64,000 nt of DNA from Diplonema papillatum (taxonomy: Eukaryota > Euglenozoa > Diplonemea > Diplonemida > Diplonemidae). The stretch is from NCBI GenBank assembly GCA_030068145.1, contig JAPJBO010001004.1, positions 1 to 64,000 of the forward strand, given 5' to 3'. Positions within the stretch are counted from its first letter, which is position 1; every line of letters starts with the position of its first letter. This document shows, one piece after another, positions 1 through 10,555 of the stretch. The notes under the pieces are model-generated. The model was not told the DNA's origin. It made no database searches and saw nothing but the letters and a program-made list of their open reading frames with translations. The translations under genes and the position numbers were made by a program.

Positions 1-860
1 TCTCCGTGACTCCTCCGGAAGAGGGCCGTGCGCCCTGTCCCAGAGACTGCCCATGTGGCTTCTCCGGAAGAGGGCCTTGCGCCCTTCCCAGAGGTTGTCT
101 CCGTGACTCCTCCGGAAGAGGGCCGTGCGCCCTGTCCCAGAGACTGCCCATGTGGCTTCTCCGGAAGAGGGCCTTGCGCCCTTCCCAGAGGTTGTCTCCG
201 TGACTCCTCCGGAAGAGGGCCGTGCGCCCTTCCCAGAGACTGTCCATGTGGCTTCTCCGGAAGAGGGCCTTGCGCCCTTCCCAGAGGCTGTCTCCGTGAC
301 TCCTCCGGAAGAGGGCCGTGCGCCCTGTCCCAGAGACTGTCCATGTGGCTTCTCCGGAAGAGGGCCTTGCGCCCTTCCCAGAGGTTGTCTCCGTGACTCC
401 TCCGGAAGAGGGCCGTGCGCCCTGTCCCAGAGACTGCCCATGTGGCTTCTCCGGAAGAGCCTTGCGCCCTTCCCAGAGGTTGTCTCCGTGACTCCTCCGG
501 AAGAGGGCTGTGCGCCCTGTCCCAGAGACTGCCCATGTGGCTTCTCCGGAAGAGGGCCTTGCGCCCTTCCCAGAGGCTGTCTCCGTGACTCCTCCGGAAG
601 AGGGCCGTGCGCCCTGTCCCAGAGACTGCCCATGTGGCTTCTCCGGAAGAGGGCCGTGCGCCCTTCCCAGAGACTGTCCATGTGGCTTCTCCGGAAGAGG
701 GCCTTGCGCCCTTCCCAGAGGCTGTCTCCGTGACTCCTCCGGAAGAGGGCCGTGCGCCCTTCCCAGAGACTGTCCATGTGGCTTCTCCGGAAGAGGGCCT
801 TGCGCCCTTCCCAGAGGTTGTCTCCGTGACTCCTCCGGAAGAGGGCCGTGCGCCCTGTCG
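1..860. repeat. 97-bp minisatellite derived from a 16-codon coding repeat
   Basis: About nine units of 97 bp, each made of two similar half units of 48 and 49 bp. The 48-bp half encodes a 16-residue repeat of the type SPEEGxAPFPExVxV on the + strand. Half units reading CCCTGTCCC instead of CCCTTCCC carry one extra base, so the frame slips at each. One unit near 455 has lost three bases and one block near 650 is rearranged. It looks like an amplified protein-coding repeat that no longer keeps frame. Confidence 0.85.
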
Positions 861-1330
861 ACGTCGCAAAGCTGACAGCCAAGAAGCAGAATCAACCTCT
901 GCGCAATTGATCATCGACTTGAAGAACAACGCAGCGCAGAGTGGAAGCCCGCTTGAAAGACAGGTTGGTAGGCTGGATGCCGATCTCAGTTACAAGGCGA
1001 CCAGGAAGAGCTGCAGAGCACCGTCGATCTCAGGTGGACGCGGAAGAGTCGACAGAGATGAAGGCGGCCCTACTCGATGCGAATCGGCGCGTGAAGTAAA
1101 TGCAGGTCGGCAAAGGGAGGATCGTTTCGCGGCTTGAAGAAGAGCTCCGCATATTCGAGACGGCAATGGACGACGTTGAAGTCGCGGATCCGGACCCAGC
1201 GACCGGCGACTTCCCAAGAGGGTCTCGCGCCCTGCCCAGAGGCTGTCGCCGTGACTCCTCCCGGAAGAGGGCTGTGCCCTGTCCCGGAGATTACTCCGGA
1301 AGAGGGCCGTGCGCCCCAGGAAGAGGACAT
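861..1330 (+). pseudogene. Degraded coiled-coil-like coding segment with leftover 16-residue repeats
   Basis: Downstream of the minisatellite the + strand has short stretches with charged, helical composition (for example SRLEEELRIFETAMDD near 1120-1170) split over frames by stops and indels. From about 1205 to 1320 the SQEGLAPCPEAVAV and PEEGRAP motifs of the upstream minisatellite return. I read this as one decayed gene that contained both a helical part and the 16-residue repeat. No family is recognised and no intact frame remains. Confidence 0.35.
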
Positions 1331-2985
1331 GGGACCGAGCTGTCTGGCAGGAAGACCCGTGCAGTCACAGAGACTGTCTTCCGCGACTATAGTAGGACTG
1401 CCCTGCGAGATCCTACTGTTTCACAGGTGTAGTAAGAACTGGGGAAGCGTCTGAAATTGCGCAGCTTCTTCTTTTTGTTTGGAAAGGCAGGGCTGGTGTC
1501 GCTGTCCGATAGCAAAAGGACCCCGAGGCCGTACTCCTTGAGGACTCGGACCGAGTCTCGGCAGTCAAAAGTGGGCGAGCATCACGACGGCGGCAGTGAC
1601 GAAGTGAAAGAGGTGTCTGTGCTGCGTGGCATAGGGCGCGTAATGACGTTCGGAGGGTGGGCCGGCTTGTGGGTGCGTTCCTCCCCTGCAGATGTTCATG
1701 ACGTGATAGCTGCAAGTTGATAAGGAGTATGCCCCGGAGGCGAGGCCGTGGCAACAGAGATGGCGCAGATGGATGACTCGTTGTACTGTGCGGTCGTGTA
1801 TTGTGCAAGGACCCCGGTCGAGGCGGCCCGGCAGTCCCTCCAAAGGTCGGTGCTGGGAAGGCGCTCCACGTGGCTGCGCTGTCAGGTAGGATGCTTGCCC
1901 AAATAGTTAGGGCGCTTTCTGTAAGCAACTAGAAGGCGATCGTCCTGTGGATGTCAACATGCATTTCGGCAGGGGTCAGTCTACCGATCCATGTACTTAG
2001 GTGCTTGGGAGCTTGATTCGAGCGGAGTCGAGGACGAGGCAGCTTGTGGCTCCTGTCACACGCTCTGCAAGCACAACGATTTTTCCGAAGTCCTTCCGCA
2101 TTTAGGAATGTCCCTTCTGGCCTCGCTCGCGCTGGGTAAACGATGGAAATGACGCTGCGAAGTAGTTGCATGGTGCGTCTGAGCACGAGATGCAGTTTTC
2201 GTATGCCGCGGCCAGTTTTCTTGTCGTCGCTGACTCTCATGAACACATTTGAATGCGGATGCTCAACACAATAAACGCTACGTGGGCGCTATGTGAGTGT
2301 CTCGTATTTCCTCGACGAGCCATGTTGGCTGTGTGTGGGAGGAAGATGGTCAGCCACAGTTTTTTCGTCGACACCGACTCCTGGTTTATAGAGGCTGACG
2401 CTCTAGGGTGCCAGCAAGGCACTGCAGCTCACGGGCTGCATCCCAGGACCGTTGATGCCGGTAGTCCCTTAGCAAGTGCCAGAACGCTCTGCAATTGGTG
2501 GCATCTTGCTCTCGCATTTGGAGCTCAGGTGGTCAGAAGTTGGCTTCTGTAAACCGTGGGAGCGCGTCCTCGAACAAGGCGTGGCTGAGAAGAAAGTGGC
2601 TCACCTGGTCGGGAAGAAACGACTTGTCGGCAGCGTTTCCGCGTGTGGCCTCTGCGTAGGAAAGAGGGAGATGCATTCCAGTCTGCTGTTCCTCCCTACT
2701 CGGTCTGCTGGCTAGGGACCATTGGGATAGAAGCCATTGGGACAATCCCATGGTACCGCGTGGAGAGCGCGATCGGGCCCACGGCAGCGCAAGCCCGTGC
2801 TCACACGCCGGTCGAGCTGGCAACGGTGGTTGCGCACGCAGCCGTCTGCTTGCGGTCGCGCCGGCTAGGCCCGCAACTGCAGCCGCCATGGCGGCCATAT
2901 TTTCGCCGGGCAGCTCATCCCATCGCGCCAGCAATCCAGTTAAGGAACACAACCGAGGCACAGTTGTGAAATGCAGCCGAGGTAT
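1331..2985. other. No recognisable gene
   Basis: Open frames occur on both strands (for example 1413-1928 minus) but their composition is not convincing and no copy exists elsewhere in the window. No repeat structure was seen. Confidence 0.4.
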
Positions 2986-3535
2986 GCTTGGTAGAGGCTA
3001 TTAAACAAGAGTTAAATTCGGACGTCGGAGCGGCGACGACGGCTCAGAAGGCAACCGCACCGAAGGAAGAATTTAACCCAAAGATTCCCCACAACCTTCC
3101 TTCCCCTACTACTACTACGGGCGAGCGCGTGCGCCTCGAAGGTGCAGAACCGAAGCCGCGGCCTCAGGGCCCACAACCTTCCTCCCCCTACTGCTACTAC
3201 GGGCGAGCGCGTGCGCCTCGAAGGTGCAGAACCGAAGCCGCGGCCTCAGGGCCCACAACCTTCCTCCCCCTACTGCTACTACGGGCGAGCCGGTGCGCCT
3301 CGAAGGTGCCCGAACCGAAGCCGCGGCCAACCAACTGATCGGACGCCACCACCGAACGGTGAACGTGCAAAAGGGACGGACGGCGCCTGCTCCCAGCGGA
3401 AGCGCGGACGCGACGATGATCAAGCAGGTGGGAGTGCCCGCAAGAAGCCGAAGCCGCATCAGTAAAACGCAGACAAACAGTACGCGGGGCAAGAAGCGAC
3501 CGAAGCATGACACGACGCGTGCAAAGAGGTAGTCT
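2986..3535 (+). pseudogene. Basic-protein repeat gene, copy 1, with 82-bp tandem units
   Basis: Starts with a helical segment (VEAIKQELNSDVGAA, near 2990), followed from about 3100 to 3340 by three units of 82 bp encoding TTTTGERVRLEGAEPKPRPQ in shifting frames. The end reads NGERAKGTDGAC, QRKRGRDDDQAGGSA and KKPKPHQ before a stop near 3466. The same order of motifs is found on the minus strand at 10.6-11.1 kb, so the protein order is conserved between copies. The basic KRGRDD and KKPKP stretches resemble nuclear-localisation signals. Because 82 is not a multiple of three, the tandem units disrupt the frame. The function is unknown; it could be an accessory ORF of a retroposed element. Confidence 0.45.
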
Positions 3536-4020
3536 GTAGCGGCTTGTGCAGTCTATCGACACAGAATTTTGCCGCATAACAAGTTCAAACTACAACTACT
3601 ACTCCCAGCGGAAGCGCGGCCGCGACGACGAGCAAGCAGGTGGGAGCGCCCGCAAGAAGCCGAAGCCGCAGCAGCCGCCTCTGAGCGAGAATGCCTTGGC
3701 GCTTCACTTGCTGAGTTCATCATGAACTGCGCTGCTGCGCTTCGCGTGCGCTTCACTTGATCGTTGCATTTCTCAGAATGCTTCTGAAATCCACTCATTG
3801 TGACAAAGAACCCGCACCCCAAAAGTGGACAGCCCACAAACCCAACCGAAGCGGAGCCGCGAAGACGAGCAGGCTAAGGCAGGGAACATAGAGGAGTCGA
3901 GATCTCGGACCAGCGAGGAAGAAAAGGAAGTGCGCCGAATCATCTGGTCATTCCTCGTCATCAAACTGCACATCGGACGTTAAGCGCGCACCGGAGACAA
4001 ACAGTACGCGGGGCAAGAAG
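3536..4020 (+). pseudogene. Basic-protein repeat gene, copy 2, interrupted
   Basis: Begins with the same leader as copy 3 (CAGTCTATCGACACAGA, about 3549), then encodes a QRKRGRDDEQAGGSARKK-like stretch. The frame is interrupted between about 3695 and 3815 by roughly 110 bp absent from copy 3. It resumes with PKRSREDEQAKAG and ends in a segment containing TSEEEKEVRRIIW before a stop at about 3981. The last segment is also present in the 10.6-kb minus-strand copy (EGEKEVRWIIW), so it is a real part of the family. The interruption lacks clear GT-AG ends and is more likely an insertion than an intron. Confidence 0.45.
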
Positions 4021-4582
4021 CGACCGAAGCATGACACGACGCGTGCAAAGAGGTAGTCTGTAGCGGCTTGTGCAGTCTATCGACACAGATTTCTGCCGCA
4101 TAACAAGTTCAAACTACAACTACTACTCCCAGCGGAAGCGCGGATGCGACGACGATCAAGCAGGTGGAAGCGTCCTCAAGAAGCAGAAGCCGCAGCAGCC
4201 GCCTCTGAACGAGGAGCGCACACCAAAGGTGGACAGCCCACAAACCCAACCGAAGCGGAGCCGCGAAGACGAGCAGGCTAAGGCAGGGAACGTACAGTCT
4301 ATCGACACAGATTTTTGCCGCATAACAAGTTCAAACTACAACTACTACTCCCAGCGGAAGCGCGGATGCGACGACGATCAAGCAGGTGGAAGCGTCCTCA
4401 AGAAGCAGAAGCCGCAGCAGCCGCCTCTGAACGAGGAGCGCACACCAAAGGTGGACAGCCCACAAACCCAACCGAAGCGGAGCCGCGAAGACGAGCAGGC
4501 TAAGGCAGGGAACGTACAGTCTATCGACACAGATTGTTGCTGCGTAACAAGTTCAACTACTACTACTACTACTACCAACTAA
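4021..4582 (+). pseudogene. Basic-protein repeat gene, copy 3, tandem 222-bp in-frame units
   Basis: Two complete units of 222 bp (74 codons) start at 4073 and 4295, and a partial third starts at 4517. Because the period is a multiple of three, one frame stays open and repeats QRKRGCDDDQAGGS, LKKQKPQQPP and PKRSREDEQAKAG. The frame has no ATG at its start, so it is a read-through of the repeat rather than a complete gene. It ends in a run of TAC triplets near 4555-4575. The sequence just before 4070 matches the 3' flank of copy 1. Confidence 0.5.
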
Positions 4583-4717
4583 GATTTTCCCTCTCCGTCT
4601 GCAAGGGTTTAAGTAGAGTTAGAGCGATGGGGGTTTTGAATGTCGAAGGCAATGAGAAGCTCATCGCCGCAAACCGTGGAGTTCTTCACTAGCGTCCTGA
4701 GTCTAGCTGTGGACATG

Positions 4718-4980
4718 AAATACTCGACGGGGCTGCTTTAACTCCGAATGGAAGGGAGAAGATATAGGGGTAGAGGGGGAAATACAACACAAACACGATC
4801 TGAAATGCTTCACTCAGTTGTGTCTGTGTGTCTTGTCGTGTAGAGGTAGACCCGCATGACATCACGTCCGTTCAACACGTGTTCGGTAGTTACAGCACTT
4901 GGGATTCCTTTGGTTCTTTGTCTGGCATCTCCGTCGAGCATTTCCTTCCAAGTTGGCGCTTATGTAAAGAAAAAAAAGAA
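4718..4980 (+). repeat. SINE-like family 1, copy 1 (divergent)
   Basis: Starts AAATACTCGACG, carries GTAGACCCGCATGAC and CACTTGGGATTCC in the middle, and ends GGCGCTTATGTAAAG followed by an A-rich run. The part containing CTCACTCAGGAC, present in other copies, is altered here. Ten copies lie in this window, all on the + strand. Confidence 0.75.
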
Positions 4981-5004
4981 ACGATCACTGCGTTCAACGA
5001 TTTT

Positions 5005-5360
5005 ATTTTCCCCTCACTGGGATGGCTGCCGTGACGAACCTAGCTTCTTCGTATCACATGCGGAGAGAGGGAGAGAGAGAGAGAGTGGAGAGAAACGACT
5101 TTTCAAAGGCCGCGGAGGTCAGCGGACCGGAGCTACCGGAGAGGGTGTATGCGCGTTGTGTGGTAACCTGATACGTGTGTGTGTACGATGATGCGGGTTT
5201 GTGTGGCAGCCTGATACGTGTGCGCTGGGTTACACGAGCTTGATGCTCCGCATGGATGCTTGGTGCCGTGTGCCGTGGGCACCGCCCGCTGCCCACGGGG
5301 ATTCGTTTGCGACAATAAAACCTCGGAGGGAAAAAGACTGCGTGGTTATCCCACTCAAGA
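5005..5360 (+). repeat. AATAAA-ending dispersed repeat, copy 1 (5' truncated)
   Basis: Shares CACTGGGATGGCTGCCGTGA, a (GA)n run, GCGGACCGGAGCTACCGG and the end GACAATAAAACCTCGGAGGG with copies at 49.77-50.29 kb and 56.80-57.29 kb. The inner 205-bp segment is in the same orientation as at 56.9 kb but has lost its first part. AATAAA near the 3' end may be a polyadenylation signal of the source transcript. Confidence 0.75.
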
Positions 5361-5670
5361 AAATAAGACGCATCACTGGCCAACCACGGTTGAAACCGGA
5401 AAATGATGATTTCGTTGAACGCTTTGCCCTGGACGTTTGTTTCTTGGTACAGGGCGCAAGGAAACGCCGTGGATGGCTTGTGACGCGTTCTTATTTCCTC
5501 CAACACTGCATGTTTGGTAAAAAGAAAATGGAATACGCAACACCTAAAAAATGTCCACTTAGACTTTGACACTATGTCGTATATGTCGAAAGTGTTTCTC
5601 CCCAGAATCCTCTCTTTTCCGGGATTGGAATCTTCGGAAATGATCCTGCTGCAGGTTGTCACCTGCAGGA
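5361..5670. other. Unassigned spacer
   Basis: No gene or repeat relation seen. A short palindrome around CTGCAGGTTGTCACCTGCAG lies at about 5649-5668, just before the next family 1 copy. Confidence 0.4.
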
Positions 5671-5911
5671 ATACTTTTGCTTCCTTTGGCTGGAGAAACA
5701 CTGCTTGGTTCTTCGCTTACAACACCGCGTGTTGTTTTCTCACTCAGGACTTTTGACCTGTTGAGTTTGTGTGATCGTGTTGGAATAGACCCGCATGACC
5801 TCACGTCCGTTCAACACGTGGTTCGGTACGTACACTTGGGATCCCTTCGGATCTTTGTCTGGCAGCTATCGTCGAGCATTTCCTTCCACAAGCTGGCGCT
5901 TATGTAAAAAA
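5671..5911 (+). repeat. SINE-like family 1, copy 2
   Basis: The 5' part is divergent or truncated (AATACTTTTGC). It then follows the consensus: TTCTTCGCTTACA, CTCACTCAGGACTTTTGACC, AGACCCGCATGACCTCACG, CACTTGGGATCCC, GGCGCTTATGTAAAAAA. Confidence 0.75.
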
Positions 5912-6090
5912 CATTTCCGGAGTTGAGGCTTGCACTGATAAACGAAGTATCGGACGAACTGCATCAACTGACCGAAGGTATTGAAACTGATAAAGGCGGA
6001 AGTGTCGTGTTCTTCACGTGCATAGGGTATACTACGATAGCTTGTCCTAGCCATAGACTGCAGATAGACTGTGATCCACAGCAGGTTAGA

Positions 6091-6515
6091 ACGCAGAATA
6101 TCTGTAGCGATGGCCTGCATTAGCCACCGGATGACTACCTCTTCGATCGTACCGTGGGCTGCAGTCAGTGATCCACCACGATCTTTGAGGTTAGAATGCA
6201 GAATATCTGTAGCGATGGCCTGCATTAGCCACCGGATGACTACCTCTTCGATCGTACCGTGGGCTGCAGACAGTGATCCACCACGATATTTGAGGTTAGA
6301 ATGCAGAATATCTGTAGCGATGGCCTGCATTAGCCACTGGATGACTACCTCTTCGATCGTACCGTGGACTGCAGACAGTGATCCACCACGATCTTTGAGG
6401 TTAGAATGCAGAATATCTGTAGCGATGGCCTGCATTTGCCACTGGATGACTACCTCTTCGATCGTACCTTGTCGTGCTTCTGGCGTTTGCGCTCATTCGA
6501 ATCATCGTCTTCGCG
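6091..6515. repeat. 105-bp tandem repeat, four units
   Basis: The motif GCAGAATATCTGTAGCGATG recurs at 6093, 6198, 6303 and 6408, so the period is 105 bp (35 codons). Frames stay open on both strands. The unit contains CGATCGTACC and a GTTAGAATGCAGAATATC stretch that reappears in reverse complement near 56490-56700, so a single unit exists elsewhere as a dispersed repeat. Confidence 0.85.
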
Positions 6516-6829
6516 CGGTCGCTTTGCGACCCTTCCCTTCCTTGCCGGTTTGCATGCTTCTGCGACCCTTGTCTTCGCTTTCACGGGCGGCGCTGGTCAC
6601 TTCTTCTTCTGTTGGGGGGATCGCCATCACTCGTCGTGATACCATGCAGGGTCAAAACCTTGTGTCTTTTTAAAACGCTCCAGCGGGGCCGATGGACCCC
6701 AAAAAAAAAAAAATGGAAAAAAAACAATTTGCTCAACTTCATCAAAAATTACTGCAGAGTTTGTTCCAAAATTTTAAAATTCAAAAAACCCATTGTTTTT
6801 TTTTCCGGAAGTTTTTTTTGCCATTTCGT
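6516..6829. other. A/T-rich spacer with a duplicated 80-bp segment
   Basis: About 6640-6720 (ATGCAGGGTCAAAACCTTGT, then a poly-A run) matches 31631-31712 closely, including the following A run. No coding evidence. Confidence 0.55.
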
Positions 6830-7075
6830 CTTTTAGGGTCCTTTTAGGGTCCTAAAAAGACAGGCGCTTCATTTTGTTTGTGCGTGCCGGAGAGTCCTTT
6901 CAGGGTGCCGGCGGTTTGGCGACACGTTTTGCGGGCGTTTTATCAACCCACACCGGTGTGGATCAAACTTTCCTGGAGTTTCCGAATGTTTTTGGGTTCC
7001 ATGTGTGGTTGTGTCCTAGTCGGGCAGTTTTTTGTGGCTGCGGGTTGGGTTTTTGATGTCTTTCCTTAAGGAATT
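6830..7075 (-). repeat. CCGCAGCCACA family, minus copy, with 11-bp GGTCCTTTYAG units
   Basis: Reads in reverse complement as GTTGGGTTTTTGATG and CGCAGCCACAAAAAAC, then GGTTTCCGAATG-type sequence, CACACCGGTGTGGATC and GGCGACACG. Related copies on the + strand are at 22004-22085, 22683-22800 and 46395-46565. At its far end (6830-6905) two or three GGTCCTTTTAG or GGTCCTTTCAG units occur, the same 11-mer that forms the large array at 23.1-23.3 kb. Confidence 0.75.
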
Positions 7076-7077
7076 GC

Positions 7078-8105
7078 CTCACGTTTGCACGTTTGTCAAA
7101 CGTTTGCGTTTGACAAATCTTGTCAAACGTACATTTGCAAACGTTTGAATACATCACTGCTGAGTCACAAGGTTGTTCACATGTGAGGAAGCACTTGCCG
7201 GAGGCTAGCATCTTTCTGTGCATGCCCAAGGAGGACCAGAAGGATATGCCTTGTTCCCTTATTTTCGTCGTGTTCGCTCTGCAGCCACGTGGACAAGTCA
7301 CTTGCTGGAGGCTAGTATCTTTCCGTGCACGCCCAAGGAGGAGCAGAAGTATGCCTTAATCACTTATTTTCGTCGTGTCCGCCTGCAGCCACGTGGACAA
7401 GTGCTGGCAAAGGGTCGTCTACTGTGTGTACAGGCCCGGTCCCTCGATGAACAAACATCACGTTTGCGCATTCGTCAAACGTTTGCGTTTGACATATCTT
7501 GTTCAAACGTACGTTTGCAAACGTTTGATAACAGCACTGCTGTGTCACAAGGGTTTGTTCAAATGTGAGGCAGCACTTGCTGGAGGCTAGTATCTTTCTG
7601 TGCACGCCCAAGGAGAACCAGAAGGATGCCGGAATCACTTGTTTCGTCGTGTCCGCCTGCAGCCACGTGGACAATTGCTATCAAGGGCCGTGTCCTGTGT
7701 GCAGACCCGGTCCCTCGATGAACAAACATCACGTTTTCGCGTTCGTCAAACGTTTGCGTTTGACAAATCTTGTTCAAACGTACGTTTGCAAACATTTGAT
7801 AACAGCACTGCAGTGTCACAAGGGTTGTTCAAATGTGAGGCAGCACTTGCTGGAGGCTAGTATCTTTCTGTGCACGCCGAAGGAGAACCAGAAGGATGCC
7901 GTAATCACTTGTTTCGTCGTGCCCGCCTGCAGCCACGTGGACAATTGCTATCAAGGGCCGTGTCCTGTGTACAGACCCGGTCCATCGATGAACAGACGTC
8001 ACTTTTGCGCGTTCTTCAAACGTTTGCGTTTGATAAATCTCGCCAAACGTACGTTTGCAAACGTTTAATAACAGCACTTGCTGAGTCACAAGGGTTGCTC
8101 ACACG
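7078..8105. repeat. About 270-bp tandem repeat with CAAACGTTTG palindromes
   Basis: Nearly four units; the core TCAAACGTTTGCGTTTGA recurs near 7094, 7476, 7745 and 8016 (the first unit is longer). Each unit has AAACGTACGTTTGCAAACGT-like overlapping palindromes followed by a GC-balanced part with CACGTGGACAA. Frames stay open through some units but start sites and composition do not suggest a protein. Confidence 0.85.
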
Positions 8106-8297
8106 TGAGAAAAAAGGTGCGATATCAGACAAACCTTGTGCGCTAGCTTCATTCGTTTACCCGCGAATCTAATAAACAGGGTCTACTCCAAATTCTCGCT
8201 TTCGTTTCATCAACCCTGTGACAGTTATTATGTTCACCGTTTCTGCCTACGCGACCTTTACAGAGAGAGAGTTAGAATAGAGCGTCTATTTGTCGGA

Positions 8298-8725
8298 ACA
8301 GTTCCTTCAAGGTATCGTATACTAGTGTCCGTATCGTATCTGCGGTAGTGGCAGTACGTGTGCTTGTGCGTGTGTCTTTGTTGCTTATGGCCAACTATTC
8401 GACTGATTTTAGGGTGCGCTCTCATTTCCGATGGGTCTCGTCATTTCCGGGGTGCTCAGAGTGTAAGTTCACTTAGAGATTCGGGGGTTGTAGTCTCCGG
8501 GTGACCATTGTCGTAACTGTTCCTTTAATGTATCGTATACTAGTGCGCGTCTACCTGGGACCTCACCCTCCCGGGTGAGGTTCTACCCGGTCTGTCATTT
8601 ACCCGTTCCAGCTTCATCCAGTTCAACATTATTCCAACTACGGTAAGTCGAATAGTCGACAACAAGCAGCAAAGACACGCGCACAAGCACACGTAATCTG
8701 CCACTACCGCAGATACGATCACCTG
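8298..8725. mobile_element. Foldback element with about 75-85-bp inverted arms
   Basis: 8334-8405 (GTATCTGCGGTAGTGGCAG ... CAACTATTCGACT) is the inverse of 8645-8722. A direct repeat GGTATCGTATACTAGTG occurs just before the left arm and near 8530. The spacer carries a copy of the AGTGTAAGTTCACTTAGAG / GTCTCCGGGTGACC short repeat and a hairpin CCTCACCCTCCCGGGTGAGG at 8562-8581. No coding capacity. Confidence 0.7.
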
Positions 8726-9140
8726 CGTGACAGCGCCAGTGGTGGTTCTGCAGCCTCCTACGATGCATCTGCATCTAGGGGTCAAGCTGAGTATTGAGGC
8801 ACCCAGGGTCGTGATCTGCAAAGTTCGCAAAGTCGCAAAGTTCGACGCAAACCCCCCCCCCCCCCCCCCCAAAAAAAAAATGCCGAACCGAGTAAAACCT
8901 GGGACCCGAGCCCCATTTTTGGGGGGGTGCCCCAGGCTTTCCCCGGTTCAACATTAATCCAATTACGGTGGTTTAGAGCTGGGCTCTCATTTCCCATGTG
9001 TCGCGTCATTTCGGGGTCCTTGCGACCTTCTTGCGTTTCCGACGATCCCGTGGAAAACGTGCAGATTGGTGTCTTTCGACTTTTTGTTTGTTCTGTGAGG
9101 TCCGGGGCTTGGTGTATGCTATGTGGTCGTTTGATTATTG
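8726..9140. other. Spacer with a C-run/A-run junction
   Basis: A run of about 18 C is followed by 10 A at 8852-8880. Sequence near 8946-8975 (GTTCAACATTAATCCAATTACGG) resembles 8621-8645 and 11367-11390, a short dispersed motif. No gene. Confidence 0.45.
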
Positions 9141-9345
9141 CGTGTTTTTTTGTATAAGCACCTGCTTCGAAGGAAACACTCGCTAGACGAAGAAGGCCGC
9201 CGTGTGCCTGCCGCCCGCAGGAAGCGCAGGGGCATCTAGGTTTGGTGGCGATAGCGTTCGCTGCGCTACACTAGTGGAACTCACCAGCTTCGGTGGGGGT
9301 TCATGTAGTACTGCACAGGGCAACCCGAAAGATTTGTTAGTATCA
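9141..9345 (-). repeat. Fragments of family 2 and of the AGGTGAGTTCC repeat, minus strand
   Basis: 9146-9185 is the reverse complement of the family 2 end (GCAGGTGCTTATACAAAA). 9265-9345 in reverse resembles the repeat at 45310-45430 (TACTACATGAA then GGTGAGTTCC). These are the only minus-strand examples of these families that I noticed. Confidence 0.5.
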
Positions 9346-9622
9346 AAAAGAAGGTGGTTGTATTGTGCCCACCCCTCTCCTCTAGCCTCCGTCGAAATAA
9401 GCACCCGGCGGCCCCATCCGAGTATTATATTCCCACAGGACCGGACGATTCTCTTGTCCCTTGCGCAGTGCAGGGAGGCTTTTGATTGCACGACGAACTT
9501 GCTGTCTGTCTTTTTTTTTTTTTTTTTTTGGCATGATTAAAGGGGGGGGGGGCGAATAGTTGTACTTATTCGACAGACACCTGTATGCCAAAAAGTTTTT
9601 TTTTTATTTGACCCCCCCAATT

Positions 9623-10317
9623 ATTTGCCAGACAGAGACAACCGTGCGACGGACAACAGTCAGGTAGCACCCAAAAATTGCCCTCCCATGCTTCCAGCAG
9701 ATCTGCGTCATTTCGCAATACGCGATACTGCGCGGCATCCACAACTCGATCTCCACAACTCGATCTCCACAACTCGATCACCCTCCGCAGAGAGTCGCGA
9801 TTGGTCCCTTGGATTGGCTTTGTGCTAGGCCTTATGCCGGTTCATCAGCCAGGCCATCGTCAAGGGCGGGGCATGGGGGTATGGTCCCGGGATGGCGGGG
9901 GTGCCGTCTTGACAGCCAAAGAGATGGCACTGGACAAAGTCCTCGATCGCACGTTCGGCGGAGTGTATGAGATACCAGACGAGGCGGGTGAATGAACGAC
10001 GCGAATAGCCACGATCTGAAGACATAAAATGTGAACTTACACTCTGAAAACACAGCACGGACCGCACCCGGCCATAAAGAAACATCAAATGATCCTGATG
10101 TTTCTTTGTCCTCGAACATCAATACGATCTACAATCTGCGCAGTACCGCTTGGGTCCGAAGTGCTTGCCGCGTAAGATACGGTGAAGGATATCACGATGG
10201 CTAGCTACGAGAAGAACTAGCGGGCGGCCAGCTTCCGCCGTCTTGCCCGTGTGTCTAAGTCAGTGGCGTCGCCCCGCGCCCTTTCTACTTACCCTAAACA
10301 GAAGTACATTCTGGACT
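9623..10317. other. Spacer; perfect small hairpin
   Basis: A triplicated CACAACTCGATCTC stretch lies at about 9740-9780. A perfect hairpin with 12-base arms (AAAGAAACATCA / TGATGTTTCTTT) is at about 10076-10107. No gene recognised. Confidence 0.45.
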
Positions 10318-10550
10318 GCTGTAAATCCAGGCCGGAAATATTTTGATCCGGAATAAACATGGAGCAGCACGTAGCAATAGCACGTAGCAGCAGCGCGTAT
10401 GCGTACGTAGCATCTACATAGTGTACGTAGCAGCAACGTATGTTATGCATGCACACACCACCACGCAGTATGAGTACGTAGAGTACGTACTGCTATGCTC
10501 CAGCGTTCCAGACTTTTTCCGTCCGGGTTATTTCCGGTCCGGACTGTCAC
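10318..10550. repeat. Short inverted-repeat element rich in TACGTA
   Basis: The ends (GGCCGGAAATATTTTGATCC near 10331 and the inverse of TTATTTCCGGTCCGG near 10530) form an imperfect inverted repeat. Between them ACGTAGCA and TACGTA recur many times. Confidence 0.45.
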
Positions 10551-10555
10551 TAACA

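Noticed and set aside
6830..6856. Plant-type telomere repeat (TTTAGGG)
   Set aside because: The unit is GGTCCTTTTAG, 11 bp, with only two or three copies.
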